Virus record (IMG/VR): IMGVR_UViG_3300003629_000015
Location: 1 to 25,594 of that record
Strand: one strand, 5' to 3'
DNA: 25,594 nt
Source of the DNA: a virus
Below, piece after piece: positions 14,143-20,748 of the stretch. Made by a program: the position numbers and the translations under genes. Under the pieces are notes generated by a model that was given only the letters and a program-made list of their open reading frames with translations, did no database searches and was not told the origin of the DNA. Position 1 is the stretch's first letter; every line of letters begins with the position of its first letter.

Positions 14143-14210
14143 CGGTACCTTTTTATAGGTGGTTATACGATATGCCATAGCGAATACTTTGGTATATAAA
14201 GATACTGGTA
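14143..14210. repeat. Palindromic cassette element 12
   Basis: Left arm GTCGGTACCTTTTTATAGG, type A left, an altered right half-site (CATAGCGAATACT), and the right arm plus spacer shared with elements 4 and 7. Confidence 0.88.
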
Positions 14211-14258
14211 GTGACAACACGGCGAAAGACTTAAGTCAAACCCTCCCATAATAGTAGT

Positions 14259-14723
14259 ATGGTCTACCACAAGACCGAAACAGAGGTTAACGGACACGAC
14301 GTAACTATTCAAAAAGTGCGTGGTCCGGATAGTAGTATGGGCGAAAGTGAGGCGAGCCTTTGGATAAATGGCAACGCTGTAAAGATCGGCGACGAATATG
14401 ACACGGGCGCGGTACCTGAAGAGTTTTACCCAAATGACACACATAACGTTAATGAGGTGAAACGATTCGCCGCGTTTTTGGTTGACACGGATAGTGTAAT
14501 CTGCGGCACGTGTTATGACACGATGAAAATCGGTACAGGTAACAGGTTTGGCTTTTGCGACGTGAAGTGCGACGATTGCGTCAAAAGTGATCGAACGTGT
14601 GAAGATGGCGACGATCACTCGTGGAATTGTACAAACCCTTCGCAAAAACGAAACGCACGTGTGGCAACTCGATACAAATGTGAAAAGTGTGGCAAAACTC
14701 GCAAGACGACGCCGACCGGATAA
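14259..14723 (+). CDS. Multi-cysteine zinc-finger protein
   Basis: A 154-residue protein. The N-terminal 80 residues are beta-rich (HDVTIQKVRG, ASLWINGNAVKIGD). From residue 88 there are many cysteines in CxxC-type groups: ICGTCYD, FCDVKCDDCVKS, RTCEDGDDHSWNC and YKCEKCGKTRK. This suggests two zinc-ribbon or treble-clef modules at the C-terminus, probably for nucleic-acid or protein binding. Promoter CGAAAGACTTAAGTC (14223-14237). Single-gene cassette between elements 12 and 13. Specific function not recognised. Confidence 0.75.
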   Translation: MVYHKTETEVNGHDVTIQKVRGPDSSMGESEASLWINGNAVKIGDEYDTGAVPEEFYPNDTHNVNEVKRFAAFLVDTDSVICGTCYDTMKIGTGNRFGFCDVKCDDCVKSDRTCEDGDDHSWNCTNPSQKRNARVATRYKCEKCGKTRKTTPTG

Positions 14724-14730
14724 GTAGGGC

Positions 14731-14795
14731 GGTACCTTTTTATAGGTGGTTATACGATATGCCATAGTGGATAAACTACTATATAAAGGCTTCGA
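14731..14795. repeat. Palindromic cassette element 13
   Basis: Consensus left side, type A left, type B right (CATAGTGGATAAA), right arm CTATATAAAGGCTTCG. Confidence 0.9.
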
Positions 14796-14845
14796 CGAAA
14801 ATCGCGAGACGAAAGCCTTATAAGGGAACCTCCCCAAAGGGTAGT

Positions 14846-15526
14846 ATGGAGCAACACACTCCAATGCTGGCGACGAACCACTTCAGAAATAACGCGGACC
14901 ACTACACACAGATCCGCGCGCAACTATCAGCGACGCGTCAAAAATTCATGGATTCGGATATTGGCGGAAAAGTCCGACTACTTCAGAAAAGTCACGCATT
15001 TGCGGTTTTGTCTGTCCAAACGCCTGTTTCGGCACACGAAACGGCTTTTCGCAACCTATTTGCGAACGGTCTTCCACTTTCGGAACGGGAAATTCGCGAT
15101 TCGATCAATATGGTGAATTATTACAAAAATAAAGCGTCTTACATTTGGGATTCACTTCAAAAAGGCCGTGTGTGGGAAAACATCGCGAATATGTTGACAA
15201 ACGGAAACATTGACAAAGCACATAAATTCACGCTTGATAACGTGAAAGGTGTGGGTCCGGCAAAAGCACCGTTCGTTTTGTCGATGCTTGGCTTTTCGGA
15301 AAAAATGTGTATCGACACAAATGTCGCACAAATAGCAGAAATTGAACCACCTAAGACGGTCGTCGTTGAAAAATACGAAAAAATAGTCGATGGAATTAAG
15401 GATCAATTCAAAACGCTCGCTCGGGAAACTGTTGATTCATTTATGTTTCAGTGGGCGCTATTTGATTTCAAACGAAACGAATTATCAGATCATCAAGTAT
15501 TCTACCGAGAAATGGGTGTCATCTAA
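14846..15526 (+). CDS. HhH-GPD-type DNA glycosylase homologue
   Basis: A 226-residue protein. Residues 132-148 (NVKGVGPAKAPFVLSML) form a helix-hairpin-helix, followed by CIDTNV at 155-160. In the HhH-GPD family (endonuclease III, OGG1, AGOG) a catalytic Lys in the hairpin (here K140) and an Asp about 18 residues later (here D157) perform base excision; both residues are present at the right spacing. The all-helical flanks fit the fold. The C-terminal iron-sulphur cluster of endonuclease III is absent. It may repair or specifically remove modified bases, either in viral DNA or as an attack on host or rival DNA. Promoter CGAAAGCCTTATAAG (14810-14824). It is one of the largest cassette genes. 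Confidence 0.72.
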   Translation: MEQHTPMLATNHFRNNADHYTQIRAQLSATRQKFMDSDIGGKVRLLQKSHAFAVLSVQTPVSAHETAFRNLFANGLPLSEREIRDSINMVNYYKNKASYIWDSLQKGRVWENIANMLTNGNIDKAHKFTLDNVKGVGPAKAPFVLSMLGFSEKMCIDTNVAQIAEIEPPKTVVVEKYEKIVDGIKDQFKTLARETVDSFMFQWALFDFKRNELSDHQVFYREMGVI

Positions 15527-15573
15527 TTGATAGGATACATCTTAATAATTTGGATATTGATTATATTATTTAT

Positions 15574-15590
15574 CGGCACCTTTTTGTAAT
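15574..15590. repeat. Partial element left arm
   Basis: CGGCACCTTTTTGTAAT duplicates the left arm of the element directly before element 14, as if an element had been partly deleted or duplicated. Confidence 0.6.
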
Positions 15591-15656
15591 CGGTACCTTT
15601 TTATAGGTGGTTATACGATATGCCATAGTGGACAAACCCCTATATAAAGCCATCGG
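15591..15656. repeat. Palindromic cassette element 14
   Basis: Consensus left arm, type A left, type B right (CATAGTGGACAAA), right arm CCTATATAAAGCCATCGG. Spacer shared with element 2. Confidence 0.9.
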
Positions 15657-15706
15657 TGAAAAAATGAGATCGAAAGCCTTAATATAGTAGCAAATAGAGT
15701 AGTAGT

Positions 15707-15991
15707 ATGGAGTCACAGACCCCATACGACGACGCACAACTCCGAAACGCTGGCGCAAGTGCGCTATTCGTTGAGTACTACGACGAGGCACCTACTGGCG
15801 CGAGTGCGCGGCGAGAGGTGGAATCAGGCCCGTTCTCACTCGACGACCTCGACGAAGCCCCTACACTCGGCGGCGGCTTCTTTGAGGCCCTGTGGGAAGG
15901 CGACACGACTCAGGCGATCCGACGCGCCGACTCATCGAACGCGGCAATCCTCGAAAGGGTCACGGGCATGACACGAGAAGACACGTTCTAA
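15707..15991 (+). CDS. Unknown acidic protein
   Basis: A 94-residue, acidic, Ala/Glu-rich protein (DDAQLRNAGASALFVEYYDEAPTG; FSLDDLDEAPTLGGGFFEALWEGDTTQAIRRADSSNAAILERVTG). The C-terminal half looks helical. The promoter CGAAAGCCTTAATATAG (15671-15687) and the leader GCAAATAGAGTAGTAGT are the shared type. Single-gene cassette between elements 14 and 15. No family recognised. Confidence 0.7.
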   Translation: MESQTPYDDAQLRNAGASALFVEYYDEAPTGASARREVESGPFSLDDLDEAPTLGGGFFEALWEGDTTQAIRRADSSNAAILERVTGMTREDTF

Positions 15992-15996
15992 GTAAC

Positions 15997-16063
15997 CCGG
16001 TACCTTTTTATAGGTGGTTATACGATATGCCATAGTGGACAAACACCTATATAAAGGCACCGA
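15997..16063. repeat. Palindromic cassette element 15
   Basis: Arms CCGGTACCTTTTTATAGG and CCTATATAAAGGCACCG; type A left, type B right. Confidence 0.9.
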
Positions 16064-16111
16064 TTGGGGAAACGACGAAACACTTAAGTGAGCGGCTGCC
16101 CTATTCACGAT

Positions 16112-16297
16112 ATGGAGTGTCACGAGTGTTCGGTCAAAGTAGTCCCGAAATCTTATCCTGAAGGAAGGTGTCCAGTCTGTGACTTGTCGTACACTTTACG
16201 CGACGAGTCGTGGGATTGGTTCGATTGTCCCGATTGTGGAAATAAACTCACGTCGCAGTACTGTCACGATTGTGGAAACTGGTTCGGCGACGAATAG
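16112..16297 (+). CDS. Double zinc-ribbon microprotein
   Basis: A 61-residue protein with four C-x2-C knuckles: CHEC, CPVC, CPDC and CHDC, enough for two zinc ribbons. The ATG at 16112 is chosen because the TATA box (CGAAACACTTAAGT, 16076-16089) lies about 30 bases upstream; a GTG at 16088 in the same frame would overlap the TATA box. Such proteins often act as adaptors for nucleic acid or RNA polymerase, but no specific role is shown. The leader (GTGAGCGGCTGCCCTATTC) resembles that of the 22058 gene. Confidence 0.72.
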   Translation: MECHECSVKVVPKSYPEGRCPVCDLSYTLRDESWDWFDCPDCGNKLTSQYCHDCGNWFGDE

Positions 16298-16362
16298 TCG
16301 GAAATTGAGCCAGTCCGAAATTGCGCTAGTCGAGAATTTGGCAAGTCGGCAATTTGCGAACC
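16298..16362. repeat. T-tract repeat array, copy C (degenerate)
   Basis: Units GTCGGAAATTGAGCCA, GTCCGAAATTGCGCTA, GTCGAGAATTTGGCAA and GTCGGCAATTTGCGAA follow one another at about 16-17 bp. They resemble the arrays at 9616 and 12136 but with shorter T-tracts. The array occupies the place where an element would be expected between two genes. Confidence 0.6.
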
Positions 16363-16391
16363 GAAACACTTTTACGATGCCGGCGCTAAGT

Positions 16392-16550
16392 ATGGGTATG
16401 TCACGAACCTGTCCAGACTGTGAGACGACGCTCGAAGAAACGGATTTAGATACGACAAAGATGAAATGGCTGTGTCCGAATTGTGCGCCCGAATTTGTGA
16501 AGGCGGCTGCCTTTGACGATTACGACGGTCCCTACAATATCGTATTCTAA
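16392..16550 (+). CDS. 52-residue zinc-ribbon microprotein
   Basis: Starts at the ATG in AGTATGGGTATGTCACG, about 28 bases after the promoter CGAAACACTTTTACG (16362-16376); an in-frame ATG six bases later is an alternative, and one at 16379 is too close to the TATA box. The protein has RTCPDCETT and KWLCPNCAPEF, one complete zinc ribbon, with an acidic C-terminus (AAFDDYDGPYNIVF). Together with the preceding gene it forms a pair of zinc-ribbon genes. Function unknown. Confidence 0.68.
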   Translation: MGMSRTCPDCETTLEETDLDTTKMKWLCPNCAPEFVKAAAFDDYDGPYNIVF

Positions 16551-16551
16551 C

Positions 16552-16619
16552 CCGACACGCTTTTATACATAAATATACGATATGGCATATCGTACAACAT
16601 CGCATATAAGTGTACCGGG
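16552..16619. repeat. Palindromic cassette element 16
   Basis: A-A type with inner palindrome ATATACGATATGGCATATCG; outer arms CCCGACACGCTTTTATAC and GCATATAAGTGTACCGGG diverge together. Confidence 0.85.
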
Positions 16620-16648
16620 TGTACCCTACCCCTACCCCCTACGGGTAT
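16613..16648. repeat. C-rich block with inverted ends
   Basis: ACCCTACCCCTACCCCCTAC between GGGTGT and GGGTATGT; near copy of the block after element 9. Confidence 0.65.
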
Positions 16649-16689
16649 GTATCGTAAGCCTTATTACAGTCACACCCCTACGGGTAGGT

Positions 16690-16815
16690 ATGGGACGACG
16701 AACCCACAACTCGGAGAAAGAGGAACAGTATCAGCGCATCGGCGAAGATGAGCAGGAATCACCTGAAGAGTTTCAGGATTACGTCGAGATGGAACGCGAG
16801 ATTCGCGGCGAATAG
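16690..16815 (+). CDS. 41-residue highly charged protein
   Basis: A basic N-terminus (MGRRTHNSEKEEQYQ) is followed by a very acidic helix (EDEQESPEEFQDYVEMERE). It starts at an ATG about 30 bases after the promoter-like CGTAAGCCTTATTACA (16653-16668). It precedes the 16855 gene, which has its own promoter overlapping its stop. No family recognised. Confidence 0.6.
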   Translation: MGRRTHNSEKEEQYQRIGEDEQESPEEFQDYVEMEREIRGE

Positions 16816-16854
16816 AAACACTTAATACAAACACACCCATACTAACATACGCAG

Positions 16855-17271
16855 ATGAGCGAAATTACGTACACCAACGACGAGATGCTCCGTGCCTTCA
16901 AGAACAGAACTTCGCCGGGAACGAACCATCGGGGAAGCCTGACCCTGACGGAACTCCCTGACGGAACCTTCGCCCTACTCACATACGACTGGGGTAAGAT
17001 CGCCGACATATCGGAAGACGGCGATATTCGAGTATTCGCCGGCTGGGCCGACTGGGCACAGTCTCGATTCGACGAGGAATACCCACACGGCGGAGAGGCT
17101 ACGACAAAGCGACACGTTCGCGAACTCGTGGACTACCTCTTTGACTGTGGCCGGAATTTCGAGATGAAAACGTCTCGTCCAGAAGTTGGCGCACCCCCTG
17201 AAAGCCTTCGCCTAATCGGGCACCGTAACATGATTCCCGACCGAGGTACGTCTGAGGGCCGTACCGAGTAA
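16855..17271 (+). CDS. Unknown protein, paralogue of the 12741 gene
   Basis: A 138-residue protein with the same N-terminal block as the 12741 product (LRAFKNRT, then ELPDGTFALLTYDWGKIADISEDGDIRVFAGW). The remainder is a helix with His/Arg (KRHVRELVDYLFDC) and a basic C-terminus (LIGHRNMIPDRGTSEGRTE). Its promoter GAAACACTTAATACA (16815-16829) overlaps the upstream stop region and resembles that of the 17759 gene. The leader contains CACACCCATACTAACAT. Function unknown; the duplicated family suggests a selected role. Confidence 0.75.
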   Translation: MSEITYTNDEMLRAFKNRTSPGTNHRGSLTLTELPDGTFALLTYDWGKIADISEDGDIRVFAGWADWAQSRFDEEYPHGGEATTKRHVRELVDYLFDCGRNFEMKTSRPEVGAPPESLRLIGHRNMIPDRGTSEGRTE

Positions 17272-17290
17272 GGAGGCTTCGGGGGAACCT

Positions 17291-17358
17291 GCGCTACTTT
17301 TTTATAGTGGTATATCCAGTATGCGCATAGTGGATAACTTACTATATAAACCCTTCGA
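17291..17358. repeat. Palindromic cassette element 17
   Basis: B-B type: left half-site TATCCAGTAT and right half-site ATAGTGGATA are near-perfect inverted repeats around GCGC. Right arm CTATATAAACCCTTCG as in element 11. Confidence 0.85.
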
Positions 17359-17404
17359 CCACACAAATCGATGGGTTTAAGTCAGTACCTATCCAAAGAA
17401 GGGT

Positions 17405-17728
17405 ATGGAGGAACGACACTCCGGCAAACTAATTAGCGTTCGTGAAACTGACGACGTTACGATAACGACGACTACTGGTGATACCTTTGACGCGACGTGC
17501 GTCAATTTCCAGAACCAATATTCGGACCCACAATCTGGGGAAGTCATCACTACGTCAATCTGGACGTTTCAATCACCGGAGTTTAAGTCGGTGATTGACA
17601 TAGGCATTACTGATGGACTCAAGTCCTCGCCCGATCAAGATGACTTTCCGCGACATCACGAGGTGTATCTCGGTAGTGATAATCCGTCACTCGGATACGT
17701 TGAGACTATCACGATCCACGAACCGTAA
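17405..17728 (+). CDS. Unknown protein, paralogue of the 21301 gene
   Basis: A 107-residue beta-rich protein (GKLISVRETDDVTITTTTGD). It shares a long block with the 21301 product: NQYSDPQSGEVITTSIWT against VQHADPRSGEVRETTIWT, then ITDGLKSSPDQDDFP against ITEGLKSSPDDPDFP, and GYVETITIH against GFLESVQIH. An uncharacterised domain of haloarchaeal viruses is likely. The promoter CGATGGGTTTAAGT (17369-17382) is a weak match. The gene is followed at close range by 17759. Confidence 0.75.
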   Translation: MEERHSGKLISVRETDDVTITTTTGDTFDATCVNFQNQYSDPQSGEVITTSIWTFQSPEFKSVIDIGITDGLKSSPDQDDFPRHHEVYLGSDNPSLGYVETITIHEP

Positions 17729-17758
17729 CACTTAATACAAACACCCACCTACAATAAA

Positions 17759-17884
17759 ATGAGTATGGCAGCAACTCAACGGAACACATACGACGTGTAT
17801 GAAATTCGAGAATTTAATCCATCGTATATCGGATGCGTGGAGGCAGATTCGTACAAGCGTGCGCTAAGTATCGCGAATAACTGA
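17759..17884 (+). CDS. Small protein cut short by an in-frame TGA
   Basis: A 41-residue product (MSMAATQRNTYDVYEIREF ... SYKRALSIANN) ends at TGA 17882-17884. The same frame continues for eight more codons (YGAEIIVE) to TAA at 17909-17911, which overlaps the ATG of the next gene as TAATG. SYKRALSIAN-x-YGAEIIVE reads as one natural helix-strand unit, and the coupled overlap fits the longer form. The TGA is therefore probably a recent nonsense change (for example from CGA), or is read through. Promoter AACACTTAATACA (17726-17738). Confidence 0.6.
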   Translation: MSMAATQRNTYDVYEIREFNPSYIGCVEADSYKRALSIANN

Positions 17885-17910
17885 TACGGTGCGGAAATAA
17901 TCGTAGAATA

Positions 17911-18141
17911 ATGGAATATCCAAAATTCGACGTTGAATATGAGGCAAGGGGACAGAACTCGTGGGAAAAGCGTATGTTTGCACAAGCAAGCCTTACCGAA
18001 GACTTGCGACACGCACCTGAACATACGGTCATGCAATACTACGTCGATTCGACGACTGTTCACTTCCTCGTCGAAATTGAAGACGAACTTGCATTATCGA
18101 GTGATTATTTCAAGAGATCGACAGACGCCTCGCGAGAGTAA
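17911..18141 (+). CDS. Unknown small acidic protein
   Basis: A 76-residue protein starting at the ATG that overlaps the old stop of the upstream frame (TAATG). Predicted beta-rich: PKFDVEYEARGQNSWEKRMFAQA, HTVMQYYVDSTTVHFLVEIEDELAL. The pattern of two or three strands and a short helix is common in small haloviral proteins. No own promoter is obvious, so it is probably translated from the 17759 transcript and would depend on coupling. Function unknown. Confidence 0.7.
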   Translation: MEYPKFDVEYEARGQNSWEKRMFAQASLTEDLRHAPEHTVMQYYVDSTTVHFLVEIEDELALSSDYFKRSTDASRE

Positions 18142-18144
18142 GAC

Positions 18145-18212
18145 GGCGGTATCTTTATATAGGTAAGTATACGATATGCCATAGTGGATAACTTAATATA
18201 TAAAGTCTTCGA
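18145..18212. repeat. Palindromic cassette element 18
   Basis: Left arm GGCGGTATCTTTATATAGG, type A left (GTATACGATAT), type B right (CATAGTGGATAAC), right arm ATATATAAAGTCTTCG. Confidence 0.88.
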
Positions 18213-18266
18213 CGCTCGTCGTACTCCGAAACACTTATACCAATAGCACCCTTCTGTTAGGTTGTA

Positions 18267-18785
18267 ATGGGAACCCGAAGCCAAATCCTGTTTGTGAAGC
18301 CTAACGGTGACGCCGCACAAGTATACCAACACTCGGACGGATACCCCGAAGGTGTCTTACCAAACCTCGCTACCCTTCGCGACGTTCAAAAGTCGTCGGG
18401 TACGCAAAAAGACGCCGGCTATACTGCGGCGAATTACATCTTTGCTGGAAAGATGCGTACCGCTAAACTCAACGTGCGTGACCCGAACGACGAGTATGCG
18501 CGAGACTCCGATCTTCGGACGAGTAAGCCGAGTCGCGCACTCGATATCGAGGAGTATGGTAACTTCGATAAGCCGTTTTCACTACTCGGATACGGAATTA
18601 GTGAACCCGGCGTGCTTAACGGTGATGAACAGTATGCGTATAAGGTGTTCATCAACTCCCGTGATTCAAAAGACTGGGGTATACAACTCGGTCGTCCAAA
18701 AGAGTACGGGGTTACCGAATTTGACGACGTGGAGTGGCGTAATAGTCGGTCGCTCAACTCGGCGCTGGATGAATACGTAGAGTAA
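18267..18785 (+). CDS. Conserved phage-type GTRS/DGYPE protein of unknown function
   Basis: A 172-residue protein beginning MGTRSQILFV with VYQHSDGYPEGVLPNL at residues 19-34. The start GTRS plus (Q/H)xDGYPxG is the hallmark of a widespread but uncharacterised family in phages and their hosts, recognised here from memory. The C-terminal half contains LGYGISEPG, EQYAYKVFINSRDSKDWGIQLG and an acidic end (LDEYVE). It has a clear promoter CCGAAACACTTATACC (18226-18241). Single-gene cassette between elements 18 and 19. Confidence 0.78.
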   Translation: MGTRSQILFVKPNGDAAQVYQHSDGYPEGVLPNLATLRDVQKSSGTQKDAGYTAANYIFAGKMRTAKLNVRDPNDEYARDSDLRTSKPSRALDIEEYGNFDKPFSLLGYGISEPGVLNGDEQYAYKVFINSRDSKDWGIQLGRPKEYGVTEFDDVEWRNSRSLNSALDEYVE

Positions 18786-18787
18786 AC

Positions 18788-18852
18788 CACCACCTTTTTA
18801 TAGGTGAATATACGATATGTCATAGCGGATAACTTACTATATAAGTGTTCCT
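18788..18852. repeat. Palindromic cassette element 19
   Basis: Left arm ACCACCTTTTTATAGGTG, type A left (ATATACGATAT), centre GTC instead of GCC, right half-site CATAGCGGATAAC, right arm CTATATAAGTGTTC. Confidence 0.85.
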
Positions 18853-18903
18853 AACGCGAGTGCGACGAAACCTTTATATGGTAACCTCCCCTACTCATAG
18901 TTG

Positions 18904-19179
18904 ATGCCAAGAGAAAGTTTCGAGGTCATCGTCGGAGTGTCGTCAGACAGTTTCCGCAAGGAAAATAACGCGATTGCGGAAGCAAGCCGCTACCTCGCAT
19001 ACGCCGACCAGACAGACTCATACGGATACGACGCCGATAGTGACGAGACGCTGGATTGGGGGATTGGAATACACTTCGAGACAGTCATCGAAAATGAAAA
19101 GCACCTTCGAGCATTTCTTAATGAAATGTCACAACTCGCAAAAGTTGAGTCGGTTGAGAGAGTTGGGGGTGAACTGTAA
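18904..19179 (+). CDS. Unknown small protein
   Basis: A 91-residue protein from ATG 18904 (a TTG at 18901 is in frame). It has strand-helix-strand-helix character: ESFEVIVGVSS, FRKENNAIAEASRYLAYA, WGIGIHFETVIE, HLRAFLNEMSQLAKVESVERVG, which suggests a ferredoxin-like alpha/beta fold. Promoter CGAAACCTTTATATG (18866-18880). The stop overlaps the next ATG (TAATG), so the two are co-translated. Confidence 0.72.
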   Translation: MPRESFEVIVGVSSDSFRKENNAIAEASRYLAYADQTDSYGYDADSDETLDWGIGIHFETVIENEKHLRAFLNEMSQLAKVESVERVGGEL

Positions 19180-19349
19180 TGGTTCTTGAAATAACAATTT
19201 CCCACCTCGAAGGAAGGGATACGTTTAGCGGCGACGAGGTTCAGCAGATCGTGGACCTTGATGATACCGACGCCGTTCAAGTGACGTATACGAATAACCG
19301 AACTGATACCTTTCCGTTCGCGACTATCACGAACGTAGACGTTCAGTAA
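19179..19349 (+). CDS. 56-residue coupled small protein
   Basis: Starts at the ATG overlapping the stop of the 18904 gene. The protein opens MVLEITISHLEGRDTF and continues DEVQQIVDLDDTDAVQVTYT and DTFPFATITNVDVQ. It is mostly beta with an acidic bend and could form a small barrel. Translational coupling suggests it works with its neighbour. No family recognised. Confidence 0.68.
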   Translation: MVLEITISHLEGRDTFSGDEVQQIVDLDDTDAVQVTYTNNRTDTFPFATITNVDVQ

Positions 19350-19354
19350 CTGTT

Positions 19355-19419
19355 CGGTACCTTTTTATAGGTGGTTATACGATATGGCATATCGTATGGT
19401 ATAGTATATAAGTGTATCC
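19355..19419. repeat. Palindromic cassette element 20
   Basis: A-A type: TTATACGATATGGCATATCG followed by TATGG; left arm CGGTACCTTTTTATAGG, degenerate right arm AGTATATAAGTGTATCC. Confidence 0.88.
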
Positions 19420-19471
19420 CCTCGACGAATAACATCATAAGCCTTAAGTAGGGATATCCCCTACTAATGGT

Positions 19472-20212
19472 ATGGTCTACGAGCGATACGAGATCGATAC
19501 GGTTGATGGTATTGATACACTACGCGACCGTATGAAAAGCGCCGATACTGTTGAAGATTGGTCGTTTATCCTAAGCGACTACATATCGGCAGGTAACTCA
19601 AAAGTTAGTAAAACGACCGCTATTTTTAATATGAATAGTGCTCACGACTGTCCGAATTACGGCACTCGTGAAAACGGTGAGTCCCATACGGGATACTGTC
19701 AAGTCCCGAAAGAGGCGTGTTATGCGGCTAAGACGGAAACCATTTACAACGCGGCACTTCCGTACCGCCGCCGGCAGGAATACCTTTGGGACTGTATTAC
19801 GCCCGAATTGTGGGCAAAGGCGTTTACCTGCCTTAACGAACGTAAGCGTAACACGTTCGATAGTATTCGCTTTTCGGAAGCCGGCGACTTCCGTAGTAAC
19901 GCGGATATTGTCCGAGTTAACACTATCGCAAAAATGGTAAATATTCCGGTGTACACATACAGCGCTTCACACAAACTAAACTGGGATTTAGCGACAGACT
20001 TTACCATTAATGCGAGTAATGACCGCGCCGACTACGGCGACCGGCGATTTATGGCATTATCCGAAAATCAAGAAAAACCTGAAAATACTGTGTGGTGTCC
20101 GAATAGTTTACAGCAAAACGCGGGTGTTCCGGCAGAGGATCGGATAAAATGTGGTGATTGTAAACTTTGCCTTAACAAAGAAGGCCCCGACGTGGCGATA
20201 CACATACACTAA
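19472..20212 (+). CDS. Gp88-like phage protein with conserved cysteines
   Basis: A 246-residue protein. Residues 39-53 (SAGNSKVSKTTAIFN), a cysteine cluster (HDCPNY, GYCQVPKEACYAAKTE), RFSEAGDF at 133-140, YTYSAS at 161-166 and a C-terminal CGDCKLC match what I recall of the Gp88-like family of mycobacteriophages and many other viruses (GNSK...P..aIFN, CY..K, RFSE-GDF). The cysteines suggest a bound metal or Fe-S cluster. The biochemical role is not established. The promoter region GCCTTAAGTA (19441-19450) has a weak BRE. It is the largest gene of the cassette array. Confidence 0.72.
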   Translation: MVYERYEIDTVDGIDTLRDRMKSADTVEDWSFILSDYISAGNSKVSKTTAIFNMNSAHDCPNYGTRENGESHTGYCQVPKEACYAAKTETIYNAALPYRRRQEYLWDCITPELWAKAFTCLNERKRNTFDSIRFSEAGDFRSNADIVRVNTIAKMVNIPVYTYSASHKLNWDLATDFTINASNDRADYGDRRFMALSENQEKPENTVWCPNSLQQNAGVPAEDRIKCGDCKLCLNKEGPDVAIHIH

Positions 20213-20235
20213 GCGAATACGATACTCGGCTAACC

Positions 20236-20300
20236 AATACCTTTATATAGAAAGTTATACAATATGCCATATCGTACATAAGAGTATATAAAAGTACCGA
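20236..20300. repeat. Palindromic cassette element 21
   Basis: Outer arms AATACCTTTATATAG and GTATATAAAAGTACCG; inner A-A type with TTATACAATATGCCATATCG. It lies between convergent genes, so it cannot be a promoter for either. Confidence 0.85.
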
Positions 20301-20312
20301 CCGACCCTTACC

Positions 20313-20696
20313 TTATCCCCACTCTTCCGATTCAAACTCGTGTCCGCAAATTTGACACGTCTCACTAACCTGTCCGGCTATGTGGTGATGCGAGTGGTAT
20401 TCGTATTCCCTCCACGCAGCGTCACAATCGGGACACGATTCGCGCATATCCCGAAACGCTGTTTTCCACGAGGACACGTGATCGTCCGAGCGTAGTGCGC
20501 CATTCATCGGATCGCCGCTCGTGATACTCCACTCAAGTATGACGGTGTTGCCAATCTCAAGCGTCGGCGTAATGCCGGCCTCTTGTAAGACACGCAGCGT
20601 ACTCACAGACGGGGTAGTAGTGTAACACGTCCCTATTTCCGCGAGGGCTTCGGCTATCTCGTCAGGCGACGGCTTCGTTGACATTCGTAGTGCCAT
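20313..20696 (-). CDS. Zinc-ribbon protein in an inverted cassette
   Basis: A 127-residue protein. The N-terminal part (PDEIAEALAEIGTCYTTTPSVSTLRVLQEAGITP) is helical and could be a small winged-helix domain. The C-terminal half has ESCPDCDAAWREY, a His-rich YHSHHH and ETCQICGHEF, giving two CxxC knuckles of a long zinc ribbon. It is a candidate DNA-binding regulator. Its promoter on the minus strand (GGCCTTAAGTAGTA, about 20715-20729) lies the usual distance before the ATG. It is the second leftward gene in the array, enclosed exactly by elements 21 and 22. Confidence 0.75.
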   Translation of the reverse strand: MALRMSTKPSPDEIAEALAEIGTCYTTTPSVSTLRVLQEAGITPTLEIGNTVILEWSITSGDPMNGALRSDDHVSSWKTAFRDMRESCPDCDAAWREYEYHSHHHIAGQVSETCQICGHEFESEEWG

Positions 20697-20748
20697 ATTA
20701 CAACTAACGAGAGGGTACTACTTAAGGCCATCGATTATAAATTATGAG

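Noticed and set aside
10405-16123. Leftward ORFs containing MAYRITTYKKVP in several places
   Set aside because: This peptide is the translation of the repeated element itself, which strings together spurious minus-strand frames; the true genes lie on the other strand with promoters.
16179-16391. Long fusion of the two zinc-ribbon frames (16179-16550)
   Set aside because: The 5' part overlaps the 16112 gene in another frame and the T-tract array; a promoter at 16362 supports a separate short gene.
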